64,000 nt of DNA from Methyloceanibacter stevinii (GCF_001723355.1 NZ_LPWE01000002.1:124001-188000), one strand, 5' to 3'. Shown: positions 37,790 through 48,910, numbered from the stretch's first letter. The notes: generated by a model from the letters alone, not told the origin. Translations and numbers: made by a program.

Positions 37790-37840
37790 TATTGTGCACT
37801 GCACAATACCCTTGAACTTCATTGTGCGGTGCAATATATA
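37790..37840 (+). promoter_or_regulatory. Promoter of the phasin gene with PhaR-like operators
   Basis: TTGAAC (37812-37817) and TATATA (37835-37840) are 17 bp apart. Upstream, TATTGTGCA-C-TGCACAATA (37790-37808) is a 19-bp palindrome, and a degenerate copy ATTGTGCGGTGCAAT (37821-37835) overlaps the spacer and -10. TGCA-rich palindromes near phasin genes are typical PhaR sites; binding is inferred. Confidence 0.6.
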
Positions 37841-37885
37841 CTGGCCATGGTTCACCGGCGCTCACATCAGGAAAGGAGCACTGAC

Positions 37886-38257
37886 ATGATGGAATTTGAC
37901 AAGACGGCCCTCGACAAGGCCACGCAGGACTTCCAGAAACTGGGCAAGGACAACTACGAAGCCGTGGTCAAGTCCTATGGCCAGATGAACAAGGGTTTCC
38001 AGGACATCGGAACTAGCTTCACCGATTACACGAAGCAGGCCTTCGCCGATGCGACCGCGACCTTCGAGAAGCTCGTCGGCGCCAAGTCGCTCGAGCATGC
38101 CATCGAGATCCAGTCCCAGTATGCCAAGACGGCATATGAGACCTGGATGGCCGAGATGACGAAGATCGGCGAGATGTATGCCTCTGTCGCGCGCGACGCG
38201 TATAAGCCGGTTGAAAAGGCCGTGGCCAAGACCACCGCCACCGTGACCGCGTCTTAA
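37886..38257 (+). CDS. phaP: Phasin family protein
   Basis: 123 residues, highly helical and amphipathic without membrane segments: DKATQDFQKLGKDNYEAVVK, TKQAFADATATFEKLVGAKS and TAYETWMAEMTKIGEM. These are the phasin_2-type repeats that coat polyhydroxyalkanoate granules. ATG 37886 has AGGAAAGGAGCACTGAC upstream; ATG 37889 is also possible. Promoter and terminator isolate it as a single gene, so it is probably regulated by PhaR through the palindromes upstream. Confidence 0.88.
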   Translation: MMEFDKTALDKATQDFQKLGKDNYEAVVKSYGQMNKGFQDIGTSFTDYTKQAFADATATFEKLVGAKSLEHAIEIQSQYAKTAYETWMAEMTKIGEMYASVARDAYKPVEKAVAKTTATVTAS

Positions 38258-38280
38258 TCGGCGGCTACCGCACGCAGCAG

Positions 38281-38316
38281 AAAAGGCCTGGAGGCTCCCG
38301 CCTCCGGGCCTTTTTC
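38281..38316 (+). terminator. Terminator after the phasin gene
   Basis: AAAAGGCCTGGAGGC pairs with GCCTCCGGGCCTTTT with one bulge/mismatch, followed by a T-rich tail. It lies 23 bp after the phasin stop. Confidence 0.85.
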
Positions 38317-38375
38317 TTTGCCGTATTGGGTTTGCCTTGGCCGGGTCTGCGGCACCCGCGCGGCCGTCTGCCCCG

Positions 38376-39752
38376 CTAGGAGGCGAGCTTCAGGGACTCA
38401 TCCTTGGGCGGTGACGACGGGGTGCTCTCGCCCATCGTGCGCATCTCGCCTGCCGGCAGCGCGCATGCGCCGAACTTCTTCAGCAAGCGCTTCATGTAAC
38501 GGCGGAAGCGCAAGTGATGGATCTCGAAGCGATGCCACGGCGTGTCCTGGCGCTTGATGCCGTGGCCGATATCGGGCGCCCCCTGCCGCTTCAACTCCCG
38601 GAACCATTCGGCGCGCTCGGGATCCTTCTCCTCGGCGGTGATGAAGGCCGCGATCAGACGCGCCTGCTGGTCCGCCACCTGCCAAACCCCGCCCTCGGCC
38701 GGATCGAACAGGCCGACCGCGAAAAAGTCGTCCCAGTCCCGGTGGAAGGTGTGAATGAACAGCTTCGACCAGCCCCGCTCGTCGAGCACGTAGGAGTCCT
38801 CCATGAACGGGAAATGGACTTGGAAACCCGTTGCCCAGATGACCATGTCGACTTCCGCGGACGTCTCGTCGGTGAAATAGACACGGCGCCCTTCCAGGCG
38901 CTCGACGCCCGGCTTGGCCACGACACGCCCATGGACGAGATGGTCGAGGTAGGTATTGGAAGCGGTGGGGTGGGCCTCGAACAGATCGTGATCGGGCTTC
39001 GGCAGGCCGTAACGATCATGAGGACCGATCAAGATACGCATGCCGAGCTTGTAGAGCTTGTACATGACCTTGCGTGGGATCGGCGCCCGGCTGATCCTGT
39101 CGATCACCGTATCGGTCGGCTTCCCGAATAGAAGCTTGGGGAAGAAATAGTAGGTGCGGCGCATCGAATGGATCGCCGCCTTACCGTCATGGGCGGCATC
39201 GTCCAGGATATCGACGGCCGAATTGCCGGCGCCCACCACCAGGACTCGCTTGTCCTTGAGCTGCGCCTTCGACTTCACGTCGTGGGAGTGCAGCACCTCC
39301 CCTTCGAACGTGCCGGGGTACTCCGGGACGAACGGGTGCCAGTGATGGCCCGTGGCCATGACGACGCCGTCATAACGGCGCGGCTCGGTTTCACCTTCGA
39401 GCGTGACCAGCCATCCGTCGTCGTCGCGTTCGATATGGCCGACCCGCGTGTTGAACGTGATGTGGTCGTAGAGACCGAACTCTTCCGCATAGGCCCGAAA
39501 ATACGCCTGCGCCTGGGCCGCGCTCGCATAGACCGGCCAGTCTTCGGCGAAGTCGAAGTCGAGATAGCGCGTGAGTTTCGCTGAGGAATTGAGGTGGGTC
39601 GAGCCGTACACCGCGTGGGGACTATCGAGGTTCCAAATGCCCCCGACATCGCTCTCCGCCTCGAAACAGTCGAAGTCGATGCCGCTCTCCGCGAACCGCT
39701 TGACCACGGGTAACCCGCAAGCGCCGGCGCCAATAATGCAGTATCGCTTCAC
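38376..39752 (-). CDS. Flavin-containing monooxygenase-like oxidoreductase
   Basis: 458 residues: FAD site GAGACG at residues 8-13, second nucleotide site VLVVGAGNSAVD near 170, and ATGHHWHP near 130. The layout matches FMO/trimethylamine monooxygenase relatives, which oxidise N or S centres with NADPH. The substrate is unknown. It is alone between the phasin gene and the FAD oxidase operon. Confidence 0.88.
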   Translation of the reverse strand: MKRYCIIGAGACGLPVVKRFAESGIDFDCFEAESDVGGIWNLDSPHAVYGSTHLNSSAKLTRYLDFDFAEDWPVYASAAQAQAYFRAYAEEFGLYDHITFNTRVGHIERDDDGWLVTLEGETEPRRYDGVVMATGHHWHPFVPEYPGTFEGEVLHSHDVKSKAQLKDKRVLVVGAGNSAVDILDDAAHDGKAAIHSMRRTYYFFPKLLFGKPTDTVIDRISRAPIPRKVMYKLYKLGMRILIGPHDRYGLPKPDHDLFEAHPTASNTYLDHLVHGRVVAKPGVERLEGRRVYFTDETSAEVDMVIWATGFQVHFPFMEDSYVLDERGWSKLFIHTFHRDWDDFFAVGLFDPAEGGVWQVADQQARLIAAFITAEEKDPERAEWFRELKRQGAPDIGHGIKRQDTPWHRFEIHHLRFRRYMKRLLKKFGACALPAGEMRTMGESTPSSPPKDESLKLAS

Positions 39753-40004
39753 GTCACCTCCAAGAGCACAGGTGCGACATAAGCACCTCAGACTAGCTCC
39801 ATATTACGGCAGACCAAAGCACTCCAGGCCCTGTGCATCAACCCATAGGAATTTGGCCTGGGCTCATTGATTTGGCTCAAGTCGCAGCCTCTCTAGGGAA
39901 GGTCTCTAGGGACTAGACGGCATTTCGCTTGTGCCTGAATTCGATGGAAGTTACCCGTATGGTCACCGGCCGCAATACCCAGCATCGCGAGTTGAGGGAA
40001 TTTC

Positions 40005-41366
40005 ATGGACAGTGAGCAGGACATCACTATCAAGAACTGGGACGGCACCTGGACCTACCACCCACGCGTGAAGGCCAGGCCTGAAAGCGTCGAGGATCTC
40101 GTCGAGATCGTCACGGACCCGGTGCGCTTTCCCTCGCCCGTTCGCCCGGCCGGCTCGATGCACTCTACCGCGCGCATGAACGGCGACGACGAGGGCGGCA
40201 CCATGGTCGATATGACGGCCATGAACCGCATCCTCCATTTCACGGACGACACCGTCACCGTCGAAGCCGGCGTGACTCACGGCGACCTTGCAAAGGCCCT
40301 CAAGGCGCGCGGCCTCCAGCCCTACATCACCACGGAAATCGGCAATACGACGCTGGCCGCCTTTGCCTGCGCCGCCACCAAGGACAGCTCCTTCCCCGGC
40401 GAGTACGGACAGGTCAGTTCCTATGTGGTGGGAATCCGCTATGTGGACCCGAACGGCGAGATCAAGGAGATCACGGAGGCGAACGATCCTCAGGAGATGC
40501 AGCTCTTCCGGACGAGCTACGGCATGTTCGGTCTCATCTTCGAGGTCACCATCAAGGTGCGCCCCACGCAGGCGCTCGAAGTGCGGCACTACGGGCTCAG
40601 CATCGACGAGTTCCGCAAGTTCCTGCCCGTGTACAAAGCGCGCGGCCACGCGGTCATGTACTACATCTACCCGTATGCGCGGCGGGTCGTGGTCGAGCTG
40701 CGCAAACAGCATCCCGACCGGAAGCCCACCTCGCGGCTCCGCTGGCAATACCGCAACAAGTTCTGGAAGCAGTGGGCCCCGGCTGTCGCGACGTGGATCG
40801 ATACCAACATCAAGAGCAAGAAGTGGCGGACCAAGGCGCACGACACCTTCTTCTACGTGCAGCGGCAGCTGATGGTGCGGCTCATGCGCTACAATCACAG
40901 CTGGCCCCACGCGCAGATCATCACCTACCCCCGCAAGCCGAAGGTGTTCTACCTGTTCAGCATGTGGTCGTTCCGCGAGACCGACTTCTTCGACATCCTC
41001 GAGCGCTATTGCGACTTCTGCATCGCCTACGAGAAGGGCACTGGCTTCCGCTGCAACCTGCCGTCCGTCGGCTACGTGATCAGCCGGGACTGCGAGGCCC
41101 TGTTCTCCTACACCTGGGAGGGCCCGGGCATGAGCATCGATCCCGCCTCGACCGGCGGGCGGGAGTGGGAAGAGTTTCTCCACGCCTATAACGATTTCTG
41201 CAGCGAGCATGGTGGGACGCCGCTCTTCAATCAGACGCCGTTCCTCACCCGCGAGATGGCACGCCACTCCTTTGGGGCGCGTCTGCAGAAATTCGCCGCC
41301 GCGCGGGCCGAGCGCGATCCCAAAGAGCGGTTCCTCGACCAGCACTTCCGCGATCTTCTGTCTTAG
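40005..41366 (+). CDS. FAD-linked oxidase, D-arabinono-1,4-lactone oxidase-like (VAO fold)
   Basis: 453 residues. The PP-loop region RPAGSMHSTARMN and following DMTAMNRIL belong to the vanillyl-alcohol-oxidase fold, and the C-terminal half matches aldonolactone oxidases (FLPVYKARG, DFCSEHGGTPLFNQTP). No covalent FAD His can be placed with certainty. It probably oxidises an aldonolactone or sugar-like substrate. A 50-bp gap separates it from the aldo-keto reductase, suggesting one transcript. Confidence 0.82.
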   Translation: MDSEQDITIKNWDGTWTYHPRVKARPESVEDLVEIVTDPVRFPSPVRPAGSMHSTARMNGDDEGGTMVDMTAMNRILHFTDDTVTVEAGVTHGDLAKALKARGLQPYITTEIGNTTLAAFACAATKDSSFPGEYGQVSSYVVGIRYVDPNGEIKEITEANDPQEMQLFRTSYGMFGLIFEVTIKVRPTQALEVRHYGLSIDEFRKFLPVYKARGHAVMYYIYPYARRVVVELRKQHPDRKPTSRLRWQYRNKFWKQWAPAVATWIDTNIKSKKWRTKAHDTFFYVQRQLMVRLMRYNHSWPHAQIITYPRKPKVFYLFSMWSFRETDFFDILERYCDFCIAYEKGTGFRCNLPSVGYVISRDCEALFSYTWEGPGMSIDPASTGGREWEEFLHAYNDFCSEHGGTPLFNQTPFLTREMARHSFGARLQKFAAARAERDPKERFLDQHFRDLLS

Positions 41367-41417
41367 CGCAGGAATTTGGCGCCCGCACGAACCGCCCCGA
41401 CCACAAGGACTGCACCG

Positions 41418-42404
41418 ATGGAGCAGATCAGCATTCCCGGACTTCCCTTTGCCGCATCGCGCGTTGCGCTCGGCACCTGGGCGATCGGCGGCTGGATGTG
41501 GGGCGGCGCGGACGACGACAATGCGGTGGCCACGATCCACCGCGCGCTCGACCTCGGCATCAACCTGGTCGACACGGCGCCGGTCTACGGTTTCGGCCAC
41601 TCCGAGGAGATCGTCGGGCGCGCGCTCGAGGGCCGTCGCGACACCGCTCTGATCGCAACGAAGGTGGGACTCGACTGGACCAGCGGGCGCCCGCGCCGCA
41701 ATTCGACGCCGGAACGCCTGCGGCAGGAGCTCGAAGATTCGCTGCGGCGGCTTCGGACCGACGTGATCGACATCTACCAGGTCCACTGGCCAGATGACGC
41801 CACGGCGTTCGAGGTCACGGCCGAAACCCTCGACGAATTCCGGCGCGAAGGGAAAATTCGCGCCATCGGCGTCAGTAATTTCGACGTCGCGCAGATGGAC
41901 CGTTTTCGGACGGTGGCCCCGATCGCCACGATCCAGCCGCCCTACAATCTCTTCGAACGGGGTGCCGATGACGAGGTCCTGCCCTATGCCAAGACGCATG
42001 GCATCGTGGCGCTGACTTATGGCGCTCTGTGCCGCGGGCTCTTGTCCGGGCGGATGACGGAGGACACCACATTCGAGGGCGACGATCTGCGCAAGATGGA
42101 CCCGAAGTTCCAGGCCGCGCGGCGCGGACAATACCTCGCCGCCGTGGCCGAGCTCGATGCGCTTGCCCGCAAGAAGTTCGGCAAGTCCGTTCTGGCGCTC
42201 GCCGTGCGTTGGATTCTGGATCAAGGCGACACGGTCGCGCTCTGGGGCGCCCGGCGCCCTGCGCAGCTCGACGCCGTCCCCGACATCATGGGCTGGCACA
42301 TCGATCCCGAGACCATGGCGGAGATAGACCGCATTCTGGACGAGACGATCACGGACCCTGTTGGCCCTGAGTTCATGGCGCCGCCGCGGACCAAAGCCGC
42401 GTAG
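41418..42404 (+). CDS. Aldo/keto reductase
   Basis: 328 residues from ATG 41418 (AAGGA upstream). The catalytic tetrad is recognisable: Asp and Tyr in DTAPVYGFG, Lys in ATKVGLDW, His in YQVHWPD. The (alpha/beta)8 fold and NADPH site (VRWILDQGDTVALWGARR) are normal. The substrate is unknown; its place next to the lactone oxidase suggests related sugar or lactone chemistry. Confidence 0.92.
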   Translation: MEQISIPGLPFAASRVALGTWAIGGWMWGGADDDNAVATIHRALDLGINLVDTAPVYGFGHSEEIVGRALEGRRDTALIATKVGLDWTSGRPRRNSTPERLRQELEDSLRRLRTDVIDIYQVHWPDDATAFEVTAETLDEFRREGKIRAIGVSNFDVAQMDRFRTVAPIATIQPPYNLFERGADDEVLPYAKTHGIVALTYGALCRGLLSGRMTEDTTFEGDDLRKMDPKFQAARRGQYLAAVAELDALARKKFGKSVLALAVRWILDQGDTVALWGARRPAQLDAVPDIMGWHIDPETMAEIDRILDETITDPVGPEFMAPPRTKAA

Positions 42405-42420
42405 GCCGGGCGGAGAAAGC

Positions 42421-42948
42421 TCAGCCTGACGTCGCGGTTCGGTCGAGGCCAATCCCAGTCTGACGCTGATAGAGGATCAGGTCGAGCGAAGGCGCCTCGC
42501 CCGCAACCTTGGTCAGCAGGCAATGCGCCTGGCCGCGGTGATGGGTCTGATGGTTGAACACGTGCGACAAAGCGGAGCTGAGAGGCTGCACGACCTTGGC
42601 GGGCTGGACGATCGTGCCGTAGTGGATGTTGCTCGCGACGTCGGCGTCAGCCAGACCTCCCACATAGGCGGCGATGCGCGCATCCTCCGCACGCCGCGCT
42701 TTGCGCAACGGCTCGAACTCCTCATACAGGATCGCATCGAGCGACGGCGGCAGAGCCCCCGCGCCTGTGAAGCGGTGCATCCATATGCGGTCCGCCACCA
42801 AAATGTGGTTGAGCGTGCCGTGCATCGACTTGAAGAAGGCACCCTGATCGGCGCGGTAATCCGCATCGGATAGGCGCGATGCCGCATCGTAGAGACGCTC
42901 GTTGGCCCACGCGTTGTAGCCAGCGAACATCGCAAATGTCTGGCGCAT
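42421..42948 (-). CDS. DinB family protein
   Basis: 175 residues with the metal-binding His triad of the DinB fold: HGTLNHILVADRIW and FNHQTHHRGQ. Many members are bacillithiol- or mycothiol-type transferases or have unknown roles. ATG 42948 lies 2 bp after the SDR stop, so it is translated in the same operon. No thiol partner can be named. Confidence 0.85.
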   Translation of the reverse strand: MRQTFAMFAGYNAWANERLYDAASRLSDADYRADQGAFFKSMHGTLNHILVADRIWMHRFTGAGALPPSLDAILYEEFEPLRKARRAEDARIAAYVGGLADADVASNIHYGTIVQPAKVVQPLSSALSHVFNHQTHHRGQAHCLLTKVAGEAPSLDLILYQRQTGIGLDRTATSG

Positions 42949-42950
42949 CG

Positions 42951-43724
42951 CTACGCTCCCGTCGCCTTGATGAACCACCGCACGACGGGGAACGACGCCA
43001 CGCGCGGCAGATTGCGCACCGTCTTGAGGAACAGTTCCACCTGGGGCGGAAAGGCGATCTCGTAGGGCCGCTTCGGCAGCTTCTCCAGGATCTTCCGGGC
43101 GCAGCGCTCCTTCGATATCACGAAGAGCTTCTTCTTCGGGTCGTAGGACGCATTGAGCGGCGTATCGACGAAGCCTGGATTGACGAGCGTGAGATCGACG
43201 CCCGTGCCCCGCAGCTCCAGCTTCAGGCTCTCCGCAAGATTGATGACCGCCGCCTTGCTGGCGCCGTAGCCGCCATTGCCCGGCCAGCCGGCATAGCCGA
43301 ACAGCGAGCCCATGATGGCGAGATGCCCCGCCTTGCGCTCCAGCATCGCCGGCAGCACGGCGGCGACGCCGTTCAGCACGCCGTCGACGTTGAGCGCCAT
43401 GGTCTGACGGAAACCTTCCGCGTCGATATTGCGGATGTCGAACGGCACATACATGCCGGCCCCGAGCAGCGCCAGATCGATCGGCCCGAGTTCGGCCTCG
43501 ACCTTGGCCGCACAGGCCTTGAGCCCCTCGACGTCGAGAACGTCCGCCGGGAAGGCCGTGATGTTGGGGCTGGACGCCGCCAGCGCATCGAGCTTTTCGC
43601 TCGGCCGCGCGGTCGCCGCGACTTTCACGCCCGCATCGGCCAGGCGCCGTGCGATCTCCCCGCAAATCGCGCCCGAAGCGCCCGTGATCCAGGCGGTTTT
43701 CCATGGATAGGTCTTGTCGGCCAT
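42951..43724 (-). CDS. SDR-family oxidoreductase
   Basis: 257 residues with GASGAICG (cofactor), a weakened NNAG (LLGAGMY) and catalytic YGASK. The C-terminal region (NPGFVDTPLNASYDPKK) resembles fatty-acyl or short-chain ketone reductases of the YqjQ type. It lies upstream of the DinB gene in a two-gene operon. The substrate is unknown. Confidence 0.88.
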   Translation of the reverse strand: MADKTYPWKTAWITGASGAICGEIARRLADAGVKVAATARPSEKLDALAASSPNITAFPADVLDVEGLKACAAKVEAELGPIDLALLGAGMYVPFDIRNIDAEGFRQTMALNVDGVLNGVAAVLPAMLERKAGHLAIMGSLFGYAGWPGNGGYGASKAAVINLAESLKLELRGTGVDLTLVNPGFVDTPLNASYDPKKKLFVISKERCARKILEKLPKRPYEIAFPPQVELFLKTVRNLPRVASFPVVRWFIKATGA

Positions 43725-43793
43725 ATGGTCCCCGTTTGGCTAAGTGTGGCCCGCACCGGGATCGATACTGCCCGGCCGCACCGGGCGCAAGGC

Positions 43794-43821
43794 GGCATCA
43801 TGCCCAAGGAGGCATCATGCC
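43794..43821. repeat. Direct repeat of an 11-bp near-palindrome
   Basis: GGCATCATGCC occurs twice, at 43794-43804 and 43811-43821, within AAGG-type contexts, between the adenylate cyclase and SDR genes. It could be a regulatory double site or a short duplication. Confidence 0.35.
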
Positions 43822-43856
43822 AAAGCCGGGTTTAGGCCGCAGCGCGTCGTCTTGCC

Positions 43857-46037
43857 CTAGCGCTTCTCCGTTTGGGAAAGGCCGTCCCAGTCCCCCGGCG
43901 GCGGCGATTGGGCGAAAGCCTCGCAACGGTCGCGCATGATCTTGGCCGGCTCGTCGTCCGGCTTCTGCTTCAGGATGGCGGCAAAGGCGGCCGCCGCCGC
44001 ATCCCACTCCCGGTTGAAATACAGGTCCATCGCCTCGGTGCAGGCTTGCGCCAAGGCGATATCATCTTCGGACAAGGCATCGCGCTCGCCGATCAGCGCA
44101 TAGATCACAAGGCCTTCCTGACGCCCCTTGACCGCGACCTTGTCGATCGGCCGGGTGACGATGACATCGTCCACGGCACGCCGGGTCACGTCGCTGATGA
44201 GAATGTCCGTCCCGTAGATGTGGTTCAGGCCTTCGAGCCGGCTCGCGACATTGACCGTGTCGCCGATGGCCGTGTAGTCGAGCCGGTTCGGGCTGCCGAA
44301 ATTGCCGACCATCGCGGACCCGGTGTGGATGCCCGTGCGGGTACGAAGCAAGGGCAGGCCCTCCTTCGCCCAGATGTCGCGGAGCTTCGCAAGCCGCCCA
44401 CGATTGGCAAGCGCCGCCCGGCAAGCCTCGAGCGCATCCTGCCCGTGAGAACGTGGCGCGCCCCAAAGGGCCATGATGCCGTCGCCGATGAACTTGTCGA
44501 CCGTTCCGCCATGATCGAGAATCTCCCCCGTCATCTCGTCGAGATAGCGCGCGAGGAGCTCGACGAGTGTATCGGGCGGAAGCGTTTCCGATATCGAGGT
44601 GAAGCCCTCAAGGTCGGAGAAGTAGACGGTGATCTCGGTGCGCGCACCGCCGAGCTTCGCCTCTTCACCGGATTCCAACAGGAGGCGGACCAAATCGGCC
44701 GGCACGTATTTCTGGAACGACCGCAGACCCGTCTTCATTTCCTCAACCGCCGTCGCAAGCGTGCTGATTTCGCGAATGCGGCTTTGCACGGGCGGTTTCG
44801 GATCGAGGCGGAACTGTCCGATCCTGCGGGTTTCGTCCGCGATGGCGCGGAGATAGCCGGCGATACGCTTCGATAGCAGGACCGACAACGCCGCCGCGAC
44901 CAGCACGCCGCCGAGGCCGAGATAGACCATGAGCTGGGCCATGCGTTGAACGTCGCCGAAGATCTCGTCCTCGGGCAGCGCCATGCCGATGATCCAGTTA
45001 GGTCCGCCCTCCCGGCCGAGGTGTCTGTAGCTGCCGAGATAGGTACGGCCGTCCGCTTCGAACGTGATCTCCTGCAACGACGCGGGAACCCCGGTCAGAT
45101 CGGTGCCGAGCGGCTCGAGGAAGTTGGCGACGCGCGGATCCGCGATGTCCTCGGCCCGGATCGTGACACGTCCGCCATCGTCCGGCGCGGGTTGGGTCAG
45201 ATCGATCCGCTTGGTTTCGTCGGGATCGGCTGCGGCCGGGTGGGCGATGACGCGCCGCGCGCCGTCGCCCGTCACCTCCAGCAGGAAGGAGATGCCGGCC
45301 GAGCCCAGCTTCACGTCGCGCAGGAACCGGCTCAGGGCGTAAAGGTCGAAATCCGCCGTCAGGACGCCGACAAACTCCCCATCGGGCCCCTCCGCCGGCA
45401 CCGCCCGGCTGACGCCCGGAACGTCCAGGGATTCGCCGGAGCCGAGAAACACATAGGATTCGGTCCAGACCGGCGTCTCGGCGTTCTTTGCCGAAAGGTA
45501 ATACGGCCGCTCATACGGAGGCGTCCGCTTCGAATTCGGAATGTCCCGCAGCTTCGACCAGGTCTCTCCGGGCAGCACGGTGAACTCCCGGAGATAGCGG
45601 CTGCCATCGTCTTCCGGCGTGAGCCACAGCACGCTGAGATCGCCGTTGCGGTCCCGAAAGGCGTGGTAGTACTTCCCGCTCGGCATGCCGAAGGACATGT
45701 AGGACAGGCTCGGACGGGCCTCCAGCGATGCCGCGAAGTAGGTGCTGAGCCGCTTCTCGTCATCCGGATCGATCCAGCCTTCGGTGATGAGCCTGGCGAC
45801 GGTATCCGCCTCGTCCTCGGCCACGTCCAGCGCGTGCTGCACATGCTGCTCGACCCGCTCGGAGGCCTGCGTGAGAACTTGCGCACCGAGATCCTGGACC
45901 GCGAAACGCGCATAGAGATACGCCGCCGTCCCGAGCAGCGCCACCGCCGTCAGCAGCACGGCCAGCATCAGAGTGAGAAGTGTGGCCCGAAAGCTTATGC
46001 GCACGATTTGAGGACCTTGCACTGTCACCGCCGTCAC
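43857..46037 (-). CDS. Cache-domain class III adenylate cyclase
   Basis: 726 residues: an N-terminal membrane segment, a periplasmic dCache sensor (about 60-340), a second membrane segment, HAMP, and a class III cyclase domain at about 455-640. The catalytic metals are bound by FSDLEGFT and DKFIGDGIMALWG; LDYTAIGDTVNVASRLE supplies the adenine and transition-state residues, so it should make cAMP. The final part is a helical tail. GTG 46037 is the longest start; GTG 46004 is equally possible. It is a lone signal-transduction gene. Confidence 0.9.
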   Translation of the reverse strand: MTAVTVQGPQIVRISFRATLLTLMLAVLLTAVALLGTAAYLYARFAVQDLGAQVLTQASERVEQHVQHALDVAEDEADTVARLITEGWIDPDDEKRLSTYFAASLEARPSLSYMSFGMPSGKYYHAFRDRNGDLSVLWLTPEDDGSRYLREFTVLPGETWSKLRDIPNSKRTPPYERPYYLSAKNAETPVWTESYVFLGSGESLDVPGVSRAVPAEGPDGEFVGVLTADFDLYALSRFLRDVKLGSAGISFLLEVTGDGARRVIAHPAAADPDETKRIDLTQPAPDDGGRVTIRAEDIADPRVANFLEPLGTDLTGVPASLQEITFEADGRTYLGSYRHLGREGGPNWIIGMALPEDEIFGDVQRMAQLMVYLGLGGVLVAAALSVLLSKRIAGYLRAIADETRRIGQFRLDPKPPVQSRIREISTLATAVEEMKTGLRSFQKYVPADLVRLLLESGEEAKLGGARTEITVYFSDLEGFTSISETLPPDTLVELLARYLDEMTGEILDHGGTVDKFIGDGIMALWGAPRSHGQDALEACRAALANRGRLAKLRDIWAKEGLPLLRTRTGIHTGSAMVGNFGSPNRLDYTAIGDTVNVASRLEGLNHIYGTDILISDVTRRAVDDVIVTRPIDKVAVKGRQEGLVIYALIGERDALSEDDIALAQACTEAMDLYFNREWDAAAAAFAAILKQKPDDEPAKIMRDRCEAFAQSPPPGDWDGLSQTEKR

Positions 46038-46129
46038 GGCAATTGCGATAAAGAACCTCTATTGCGTACCGCGCTAGCTCCTTAGGACGCAACACGGATC
46101 AGTTGCGTGGCCCGGCAGGGTCTCCCTCC

Positions 46130-47428
<1,299 letters not shown>

Positions 47429-47463
47429 GATGAAATCCCCTAAATCCTGGATAGAACACAGAA

Positions 47464-47489
47464 ACGGCCCCGCGAGAGCGCAGGGCCGT
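47464..47489 (-). terminator. Hairpin between serC and purA
   Basis: ACGGCCC (47464-47470) pairs with GGGCCGT (47483-47489) with an extra GCG/CGC inner pair; on the minus strand TTT follows. It could end the serC transcript or attenuate it into purA. Confidence 0.6.
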
Positions 47490-47538
47490 ATGCCGTTATA
47501 GCCCGGCTCGCGGGCCGATGCGAGCCTTGCAACAAACC

Positions 47539-48714
47539 TTAGGCGCTCCCACCAAGCGCCTCCTTCTCGCACCCGAAGGCCCAGTCGAGCCAGGGCAGCA
47601 AGGCTTCCACATCCGACCGCTCCACCGTGGAGCCTGTCCAGACCCGAAGACCCGGCGGCGCCGAACGGTAAGAGGCGATATCGAACGCGACGCCTTCTTT
47701 TTCGAGCCGCTTGGCCATGCGCTTGGCGAAGGCAGCCTGCTCGTCCGCCGAGAGCGCCGTCACGTCCGGATCGACCACTTTCAGGCAGATCGATGTGTTG
47801 GAGCGCGTCGCGGGATCGACGGCGAGAAAATCCACCCAGGGGGTCTCGGCGACCCACTTCGAGATGGTTTCCGCATTGGCATCGGCGCGCGCGATCGTTG
47901 CCTCGAGGCCGCCGACGCGCTCAGCGAACGCAAGAGCAGCCAGGTAGTCCTCGATGCACAACATGGACGGCGTATTGATCGTCGAGCCCTCGAAAACGGA
48001 CTCCATCAGCTTGCCGTCCGCGGCGAGACGGAAGAGCTTCGGCATCGGCCACGGCGGCGTGTAGCTTTCCAGCCGCTCGACCGCGCGCGGCGACAGGATC
48101 AACATGCCGTGCTGCGCTTCACCGCCGAGCACCTTCTGCCAGGAGTAGGTGGTGACGTCGAGTTTGCGCCAGTCGATATCCTGCGCGAACACGGCCGACG
48201 TGGCGTCGCAAATCGTCAGGCCTTCGCGTGTGCCTGAGATCCAGTCCGCGTTCGGTACCCGCACGCCCGAGGTGGTGCCGTTCCAGGCGAAGACGACGTC
48301 GCGCGCGAAATCCACTTGGCCAAGATCGGGAAGCTCTCCGTAAGGGGCCGTGAGCACACGGACGTCGCTCAGCTTGAGTTCGTCGACGATATCCGTGACC
48401 CAGTCCGCGCTGAACGCTTCCCACGCCAGCACATCGACGCCGCGCGGGCCGAGCAGGTTCCACAGCGCCATCTCGACCGCGCCCGTGTCCGAGGCCGGCA
48501 CCAGCGCGACGCGATAGCCGTCGGGCAGTTTGAGCAGCGCGCGCGTGCGGTCGAGCGCCTCCGCGATCCGCCCCAACGTGTCCGTCTGCCGATGGTTGCG
48601 CCCCAGCAGCGCGCCGCTGAGCGCCTCGAGCGACCAGCCCTTGTACTTGGTGCACGGGCCGGATGAGAAGCGCGGGTTCTCGGGACGATGGTTAGGTTTG
48701 TTCGACGATGTCAC
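47539..48714 (-). CDS. serC: Phosphoserine aminotransferase
   Basis: 391 residues of the alphaproteobacterial SerC type: [35 protein letters not shown] and the PLP lysine in SWQKVLGG. It converts 3-phosphohydroxypyruvate to phosphoserine. GTG 48714 is the start. purA follows on the same strand 110 bp downstream; the usual serA neighbour is missing. Confidence 0.95.
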   Translation of the reverse strand: MTSSNKPNHRPENPRFSSGPCTKYKGWSLEALSGALLGRNHRQTDTLGRIAEALDRTRALLKLPDGYRVALVPASDTGAVEMALWNLLGPRGVDVLAWEAFSADWVTDIVDELKLSDVRVLTAPYGELPDLGQVDFARDVVFAWNGTTSGVRVPNADWISGTREGLTICDATSAVFAQDIDWRKLDVTTYSWQKVLGGEAQHGMLILSPRAVERLESYTPPWPMPKLFRLAADGKLMESVFEGSTINTPSMLCIEDYLAALAFAERVGGLEATIARADANAETISKWVAETPWVDFLAVDPATRSNTSICLKVVDPDVTALSADEQAAFAKRMAKRLEKEGVAFDIASYRSAPPGLRVWTGSTVERSDVEALLPWLDWAFGCEKEALGGSA

Positions 48715-48850
48715 GGGAAGGCTCCAACAGGGTCATCACCAAGCGTCCGCTGTTCCGAGCTGCTTGGAGGAAAGCGGTGCACTTATCGCGCGCCCATTCG
48801 GCCCGTCAAGCCGCCCTTTCGGGCGAGGCCCCCGCCGGAACGGACGGCCA

Positions 48851-48883
48851 AAAGAAAACCGCCCGTCGCGAACGACGGGCGGT
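48851..48883 (-). terminator. Strong terminator after the outer-membrane gene
   Basis: ACCGCCCGTC pairs perfectly with GACGGGCGGT; on the minus strand a TTTTCTTTT tail follows. It ends the Omp transcript. Confidence 0.9.
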
Positions 48884-48910
48884 CAGGCTGTCAGTCGGCT
48901 GGACGATGGG

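Noticed and set aside
39963-42452. 829-codon open frame opposite the FAD oxidase and aldo-keto reductase genes
   Set aside because: Antisense to two well-supported genes, no family features; composition artefact.
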